Assembly: GCA_021813595.1 (NCBI GenBank)
Contig: JAKAKF010000003.1
Location: forward strand, 1 to 10,824
Reading direction: 5' to 3'
Length of the DNA: 10,824 nucleotides
From: a bacterium
Lineage (GTDB): Bacteria; SZUA-79; Acidulodesulfobacterales; Acidulodesulfobacteraceae
Below the pieces are notes generated by a model. That model worked only from the letters and a program-made list of their open reading frames with translations. It searched no databases and was not told the DNA's origin. The translations under genes and the position numbers were made by a program. This document shows, piece after piece, positions 7,122-10,824 of the stretch (positions within the stretch are counted from its first letter, which is position 1; every line of letters starts with the position of its first letter).

Positions 7122-8477
7122 TTGAGCGGCAGGAAATTATTCGGCACGGACGGGGTGCGCGGACAGGCAAACAGATACCCTTTGACATCCGAAGTTGCTT
7201 TAAAACTCGGTATGGCATTAGTTAAGGTTTTAAAATCAAAAGACAAAAGGTTAAAAATAGTTATAGGAAAAGATACGAGAATTTCCGGTTATATGCTGGA
7301 AACGGCTCTTGCGTCCGGAATATGCGCTATGGGTTCGGACGTTTATTTGGTTGGACCTATGCCTACGCCGGGAGTCGCTTTTATAACTTCTAGTATGAGA
7401 GCGGATGCCGGCGTGGTAATTTCGGCTTCGCATAATCCCTTTTACGATAACGGAATTAAGTTTTTCGACAGAAACGGTTTTAAATTCGACGATGAAGTAG
7501 AAAAAAAAATCGAAGATTTATTTTTTAATTTTAATTTCGACAACGCCGGCACGACCGGAATTAATATAGGCAAAGCCCACAGGATAGACGATGCCACCGG
7601 AAGATACGTTATTTTTACCAAACTTTCTTTTCCTAAAAATTTGACGTTAAACGGGCTGAAAATCGTTCTAGATTGCGCAAACGGAGCTAATTATAAAGCC
7701 GCTCCGGAAGTTTTTTCGGAGCTTGGAGCCGAAATTATTTTAGAAGGCGCAAGTCCCGACGGAATAAACATTAATGAAGGGTGCGGCTCGATGTATCCCG
7801 AACATTTAAGTTCCTCCGTCAAGAAAAACGGCGCCGACGTAGGATTGGCTTTAGACGGGGACGGCGACAGGGTAATTTTTTGCGACGAAAACGGAAAGAC
7901 TCTGTTGGGCGACGAGTTTCTTGCAATCTGCGCCCTGCATATGAAAACCGAAGGATATTTAAAAAATAACGGCGTGGTTACTACCCATATGTCAAACATA
8001 GCCTTAGAGATATTATTTAAAAAGCACGGGATAAAAACGGTTTATGCAGACGTAGGAGACAGGCATATTATGGAAAAAATGCTCAAAGACGGGTATAATC
8101 TCGGAGGAGAGCAGTCGGGCCACATAATATTTTTAGACGATATTAACACCGGCGACGGTATAATATCCGCCTTAAAACTTCTTTCCGTAATGGTAAAAAC
8201 TGGTATGCCGCTTTCCGAGCTGAGAAAAGTTATAGAACCTTATCCGCAGGCTCTTTTTAACGTCGATGTTCCTTATAGAAAAAACATAGAAGAACTGCCC
8301 GAAGTTTCAAAAAAAATTGCACATTTCGGAGAAGTCTTAAAAGACAGGGGCAGAATATTCGTCCGATACTCCGGAACGCAGAATTATCTCAGGGTTCTCG
8401 TCGAAGGCGAAAACCGCGAAGAGATAAACAATATAGGCGCCGAAATAAAGGAAGAAATAGAAAAATGCTTCGGATAA
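7122..8477 (+). CDS. glmM: Phosphoglucosamine mutase
   Basis: GlmM converts glucosamine-6-phosphate to glucosamine-1-phosphate, the precursor of UDP-GlcNAc for peptidoglycan and lipopolysaccharide. The product has 451 residues, the family's usual length. Seen in order: LFGTDGVRG (6-14); the phosphoserine loop VISASHNPFYDNGIKFF with the catalytic Ser at 103; the magnesium loop DGDGDR (245-250); the sugar-binding GEQSGH (329-334); and the C-terminal phosphate-binding RYSGTQNYLRV (415-425). The last motif normally reads SGTE, and here Gln replaces Glu at 420. The start is TTG at 7122, one base after the ybbR stop, behind AAGGAG. In Firmicutes, GlmM binds CdaA and inhibits it, so its place in this cluster fits both a biosynthetic and a regulatory role. 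It is the last gene of the tightly packed run. Confidence 0.97.
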   Translation: MSGRKLFGTDGVRGQANRYPLTSEVALKLGMALVKVLKSKDKRLKIVIGKDTRISGYMLETALASGICAMGSDVYLVGPMPTPGVAFITSSMRADAGVVISASHNPFYDNGIKFFDRNGFKFDDEVEKKIEDLFFNFNFDNAGTTGINIGKAHRIDDATGRYVIFTKLSFPKNLTLNGLKIVLDCANGANYKAAPEVFSELGAEIILEGASPDGININEGCGSMYPEHLSSSVKKNGADVGLALDGDGDRVIFCDENGKTLLGDEFLAICALHMKTEGYLKNNGVVTTHMSNIALEILFKKHGIKTVYADVGDRHIMEKMLKDGYNLGGEQSGHIIFLDDINTGDGIISALKLLSVMVKTGMPLSELRKVIEPYPQALFNVDVPYRKNIEELPEVSKKIAHFGEVLKDRGRIFVRYSGTQNYLRVLVEGENREEINNIGAEIKEEIEKCFG

Positions 8478-8504
8478 TATTTATTAACATTTATTAACCG
8501 CCCC

Positions 8505-8522
8505 GGCAGGCTGTCGCCTGCC
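8505..8522 (+). promoter_or_regulatory. G+C-rich hairpin after glmM, possible weak terminator
   Basis: GGCAGGC (8505-8511) pairs with GCCTGCC (8516-8522) around a TGTC loop, 28 nt after the glmM stop. The nearest T-run (8531-8535) is 8 nt away and is part of the next hairpin, so it is not a classical intrinsic terminator. It may still slow RNA polymerase or protect the 3' end of the ftsH-glmM message. Confidence 0.4.
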
Positions 8523-8546
8523 TCCCCTCCTTTTTAAGGAGGGGAG
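8522..8546. repeat. Perfect 11-bp palindrome with 3-nt loop
   Basis: CTCCCCTCCTT (8522-8532) pairs exactly with AAGGAGGGGAG (8536-8546) around TTT. It abuts the hairpin at 8505-8522, sharing one base. CGGCA (8504-8508) could also pair with TGCCG (8551-8555), enclosing the palindrome as an alternative to the 8505-8522 hairpin. No T-run follows, which argues against a simple terminator. Palindromes of this CCCCTCC/GGAGGGG kind are common as dispersed intergenic repeats, which is the simplest reading. Confidence 0.65.
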
Positions 8547-8588
8547 CTTATGCCGATGAGTTGACATTGATTTTAGATGAAGTGCCGA

Positions 8589-8610
8589 CTCTCCTCACAT
8601 AAGAGGAGGG
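8589..8610 (+). promoter_or_regulatory. Hairpin just upstream of the pdxJ ribosome binding site
   Basis: CTCTCCTC (8589-8596) pairs with GAGGAGGG (8603-8610) around a 6-nt loop, with one G-T pair. It ends 5 nt before the pdxJ Shine-Dalgarno. The C-rich strand is also partly complementary to GGAGG at 8616-8620, so the leader could switch between forms that leave the site open or closed. That reading is inference only. Confidence 0.4.
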
Positions 8611-8615
8611 TTTAT

Positions 8616-8620
8616 GGAGG
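8616..8620 (+). promoter_or_regulatory. Ribosome binding site deciding the ATG start of pdxJ
   Basis: GGAGG ends 10 nt before the ATG at 8631, where the conserved PdxJ N-terminus MKLGVNIDH begins. It rules out the upstream in-frame TTG at 8577, which would add 18 residues encoded by the hairpin region. Confidence 0.8.
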
Positions 8621-8630
8621 AATAATTATT

Positions 8631-9374
8631 ATGAAATTAGGCGTTAATATCGACCATATAGCAACCTTAAGAAATGCTAGGGGAGAAAACTTTCCGTCGC
8701 CGGTTCATGCGGCTTTCGTCGCTTTAGAAGCAGGCGCATCCAACGTAACATGCCATCTAAGGGAAGACAGAAGGCATATAAGAGATAACGACGTCAGGAT
8801 TATATCCGATTTGACTAAAAGATTAAATCTCGAAATGTCTGCGGACGAAAAGATAGTGGAAATAGCAATAGATATTATGCCCAGAAGCATTACTATCGTT
8901 CCCGAAAAAAGAAAAGAACTTACTACGGAAGGCGGACTAGACGTAGCCGCAGATATAAAAAGATATAAAAATATCACGGAAGCCTTTAAATTTAAATCTT
9001 TTGACAGCATAACATCGGCCTTTATCGAGCCCGATACAAAACAGGCGGATGCGGCAAAGGAGGCGGGATTCGATTTCATAGAAATACATACCGGAAGATA
9101 TGCCGGCGAAACTACCGTGACGGGCAAGGCAAAAGAACTGTCGAGAATTAAGGAAGCGGTCGATTATGCTTTAAAAATAGGACTTAAGGTTAATGCCGGA
9201 CACGGATTAGATTATAAAAATATATACGACATAGCATTAATAGACGGATTCGAAGAGTTTAATATAGGGTTTTCTATCGTATCTAAGGCGGTATTTACAG
9301 GTTTGGAAAGCGCGGTAAAAGAAATGCTCGGCATTATAAAAGCGGCGGAATTCGCAAAATTCCAATACAAGTGA
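8631..9374 (+). CDS. pdxJ: Pyridoxine 5'-phosphate synthase
   Basis: PdxJ condenses 1-deoxyxylulose 5-phosphate with 3-amino-2-oxopropyl phosphate to form pyridoxine 5'-phosphate, the last ring-closing step of DXP-dependent vitamin B6 synthesis. The 247-residue TIM barrel is of normal length. Family motifs: VNIDHIATLRNARG (5-18), CHLREDRRHI (41-50, with the active-site His 42), the Glu in NLEMSA (E68), ELTTEGGLD (96-104), EIHTGRYA (151-158) and NAGHGLDYKN (188-197, with active-site His 191). The motif that normally reads NIGH here reads NIGF (211-214), so a phosphate-binding His is replaced by Phe. The TTT codon at 9270-9272 is unambiguous. The start is ATG 8631, behind GGAGG. It is separated from glmM by a hairpin-rich 153-bp gap and is followed closely by acpS, so it may start its own transcript. 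Confidence 0.96.
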   Translation: MKLGVNIDHIATLRNARGENFPSPVHAAFVALEAGASNVTCHLREDRRHIRDNDVRIISDLTKRLNLEMSADEKIVEIAIDIMPRSITIVPEKRKELTTEGGLDVAADIKRYKNITEAFKFKSFDSITSAFIEPDTKQADAAKEAGFDFIEIHTGRYAGETTVTGKAKELSRIKEAVDYALKIGLKVNAGHGLDYKNIYDIALIDGFEEFNIGFSIVSKAVFTGLESAVKEMLGIIKAAEFAKFQYK

Positions 9375-9397
9375 AAGGGTGCGGAGAACTTGAAATA

Positions 9398-9754
9398 ATG
9401 ATTAAAGGAATAGGCATAGACCTGGTCAATATAGACAAGATAAAAAAAGCGATTAAAACGCGCGGAAAAAAGTTCTACTCCAGAGTTTTTTCGGAAATAG
9501 AGATAAAAATTATAGAAAATGCCATAAGCAGAAACGAAAACAGGGGATTTGAAAAAGCCGCCGGATATTTTGCTGCAAAAGAGGCTTTTTTAAAGGCTGC
9601 AGGAAAAGGCCTTTTTTCTATTCCGTTAAATAAAATTAACGTATCAAACGATGAAAGCGGACAACCTAATATAAAATCAGACAAAAATATTTCGGCAAAA
9701 GTAAGCATAACGCACGATAAAGGTTTTGCCTGCGCCGTAGTTATAGTTCAATAG
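9398..9754 (+). CDS. acpS: Holo-[acyl-carrier-protein] synthase
   Basis: AcpS transfers the 4'-phosphopantetheine of coenzyme A to a serine of apo-acyl carrier protein, switching on fatty-acid synthesis. The 118-residue product is typical in length. It has MIKGIGIDLV with the magnesium-binding Asp at 8, GYFAAKEAFLKAAGKGL (56-72) with the second metal ligand Glu 62, and the C-terminal strand KVSITHDKGFACAVVIV (101-117). The ATG at 9398 gives the standard N-terminus and has GGAGA (9383-9387) at 10 nt. An in-frame GTG at 9371 overlaps the pdxJ stop (GTGA) and would add nine unconserved residues, so I reject it as the main start. The gene lies 23 nt after pdxJ and 16 nt before nnr, the common pdxJ-acpS-nnr order of proteobacteria. 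Confidence 0.95.
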   Translation: MIKGIGIDLVNIDKIKKAIKTRGKKFYSRVFSEIEIKIIENAISRNENRGFEKAAGYFAAKEAFLKAAGKGLFSIPLNKINVSNDESGQPNIKSDKNISAKVSITHDKGFACAVVIVQ

Positions 9755-9770
9755 AAAATTCAATAAAAAA

Positions 9771-10824
9771 ATGGAATTATACTTTTCTGAAAATTTAAAA
9801 AAAATAGACGAAGAAAGCTATTCTGCTTTCGGTTATTCCGAAAATATATTAATGGAAAATGCAGGAAGCGGATGTTATAGGGAGATTTTAAATATATACG
9901 GAAAAAGTTTTCTCAGACAATCTTTGATTACCGTAATATGCGGCAAAGGAAATAACGGCGGAGACGGTTTAGTTCTATCCAGGTACCTTTTTAACGCGGG
10001 GTTCAATCCTAAAACTGTAATCCTTGCCGAAATCAGTTCTTATAAAGGAATCGCAAAGAAAAATTTAGACATATTGGTAAATCTCGGCGCAGAAGTGACC
10101 GAAATATCAAAAGAAGATAAAATTACGGTCTTAGGCGGAATTTTAGATAAAACGGATATTCTGGCCGATGCGGTTTTCGGGGTAGGCCTGAACAGAGAAA
10201 TAGACGGTTTTTTTAAAAAAGTTATCGAAATCATAAACGAAAAGAGCGATTGCACGAAACATCGCGACATAATCTGCATAGACATTCCAAGCGGTTTAAA
10301 TGCGGATACCGGCGAATTTATGGGCGCGGGTATAAGAAATAATATAAAAAAAATTCTTACGTTCGGAGGATTAAAAACAGGGTTTTATATAAACGACGGT
10401 GAAAAACTGCTTTTAGGCGAAAAAACTGCTTTAATAGACATAAACCAGCCTGCGCAGCTGTTAAAAAAACACAGCGCCGGAATAGAAATAATTTTGCCGG
10501 AAGAAATCGCCGGATGTTTTAAGGATAGAAAAAAAACAGGCACTAAATTCGATTACGGCCATCTTCTCGTTATAGCGGGAAGTTCGGGCAAAAGCGGCGC
10601 CGCTTTTATGGCGTCTTATGCCGGATTCAAAGGCGGCGCCGGTCTCGTAACGGCGGCTGTTCCCGCTAAAATTAACGACGTTATGGAAACAAAAACGGAC
10701 GAAATTATGACCTATCCTATTTTTGACGATAGCCGTGGTTTTTTTATAGAAAACGGCGCCGAAATTATAAAAGAAAATTTATTAAAAGGAAAAAATGCCG
10801 TAGTTATGGGACCAGGCATAGGTT
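9771..10824 (+). CDS. nnr: Bifunctional NAD(P)HX epimerase/dehydratase, 5' part
   Basis: Nnr repairs hydrated NADH and NADPH. The N-terminal domain epimerises NAD(P)HX, and the C-terminal domain dehydrates it with ADP (ATP in some relatives). The frame is open from the ATG at 9771 to the window edge, giving 351 residues of the usual ~500. The YjeF_N domain (about 1-225) has CGKGNNGGDGLVLSR (57-71), the FGVGLNR loop (136-142), DIPSGLNADTG (171-181) and TFGGLKTG (197-204). The ribokinase-like dehydratase domain begins near 240 with KFDYGHLLVIAGSSGKSGAA (259-278) and GGAGLVT (288-294), and reaches GPGIG (347-351) at the edge. Its catalytic Asp and C-terminus lie outside. A YjeF_N insertion with NEKSDCTKHRD (156-166) sits between the two motif blocks. 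No good ribosome binding site precedes the ATG, so coupling to acpS is likely. Confidence 0.95.
   Translation, partial: MELYFSENLKKIDEESYSAFGYSENILMENAGSGCYREILNIYGKSFLRQSLITVICGKGNNGGDGLVLSRYLFNAGFNPKTVILAEISSYKGIAKKNLDILVNLGAEVTEISKEDKITVLGGILDKTDILADAVFGVGLNREIDGFFKKVIEIINEKSDCTKHRDIICIDIPSGLNADTGEFMGAGIRNNIKKILTFGGLKTGFYINDGEKLLLGEKTALIDINQPAQLLKKHSAGIEIILPEEIAGCFKDRKKTGTKFDYGHLLVIAGSSGKSGAAFMASYAGFKGGAGLVTAAVPAKINDVMETKTDEIMTYPIFDDSRGFFIENGAEIIKENLLKGKNAVVMGPGIG

Noticed and set aside
7781..7969. Plus-strand 62-residue Arg-rich frame within glmM
   Set aside because: It overlaps the DGDGDR region of GlmM in another frame. The Arg richness comes from reading Gly/Asp/Lys codons out of frame.
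8561..8566. Perfect TTGACA as a -35 box for pdxJ
   Set aside because: No TATAAT-like hexamer lies 15-19 bp downstream. The only candidate, TTAGAT at 8573, is 6 bp away.
8577..8630. In-frame TTG upstream extension of pdxJ by 18 residues
   Set aside because: The added residues are encoded by the leader hairpin, are absent from the family, and the GGAGG at 8616-8620 serves the ATG at 8631.
9371..9397. GTG at 9371 overlapping the pdxJ stop as the acpS start
   Set aside because: It would add nine unconserved residues before the standard MIKGIGIDLV N-terminus. GGAGA is well placed for the ATG at 9398.

Overview
The window is a block of bacterial housekeeping genes, all read from the + strand. The DNA is A+T-rich: codons favour A and T, with many runs such as ATA, AAA and TTA. 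The order tilS, ftsH, folP, cdaA, ybbR (cdaR), glmM, pdxJ, acpS, nnr is, from general knowledge, typical of deltaproteobacterial or Desulfobacterota-type genomes. I infer an A+T-rich Gram-negative of that kind. The order-level placement is a guess, because there is no rRNA or other marker.

Layout. Positions 1-408 hold the 3' part of an OsmC-family gene. After a short A/T-rich promoter-like stretch comes a 52-codon small ORF (496-654) behind a perfect AGGAGG. It lies just upstream of tilS (680-2221), which encodes the tRNA-Ile2 lysidine synthetase. The 311-bp gap 2222-2532 holds a 137-bp nested palindrome (2234-2370). After it come a plausible promoter with an A/T dyad over its -35 and a ribosome binding site for ftsH. 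From ftsH (2533) to glmM (8477) the genes are almost contiguous, with gaps of 1-14 nt, so they are very probably one transcript. A 153-bp gap (8478-8630) with several strong hairpins precedes pdxJ, acpS and the start of nnr, which runs off the end of the window.

How the genes work together. CdaA (c-di-AMP synthase), its membrane partner YbbR/CdaR and GlmM (phosphoglucosamine mutase) form the conserved module linking c-di-AMP to cell-wall precursor supply. FolP makes dihydropteroate for folate. PdxJ makes pyridoxine 5'-phosphate. AcpS activates acyl carrier protein. Nnr repairs damaged NAD(P)H. FtsH is the membrane AAA+ protease, and TilS ensures AUA decoding, which matters in a genome this rich in ATA codons.

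I see no phage, CRISPR, toxin-antitoxin, transposase or RNA gene, and no clear undescribed multi-gene system. The items most worth a second look are the small ORF, the nested palindrome, the hairpin-rich pdxJ leader with alternative C-rich/G-rich pairings, a His-to-Phe change at the phosphate-binding site of PdxJ, and a Glu-to-Gln change in the SGTE motif of GlmM. Three genes (tilS, ftsH, glmM) start with TTG.
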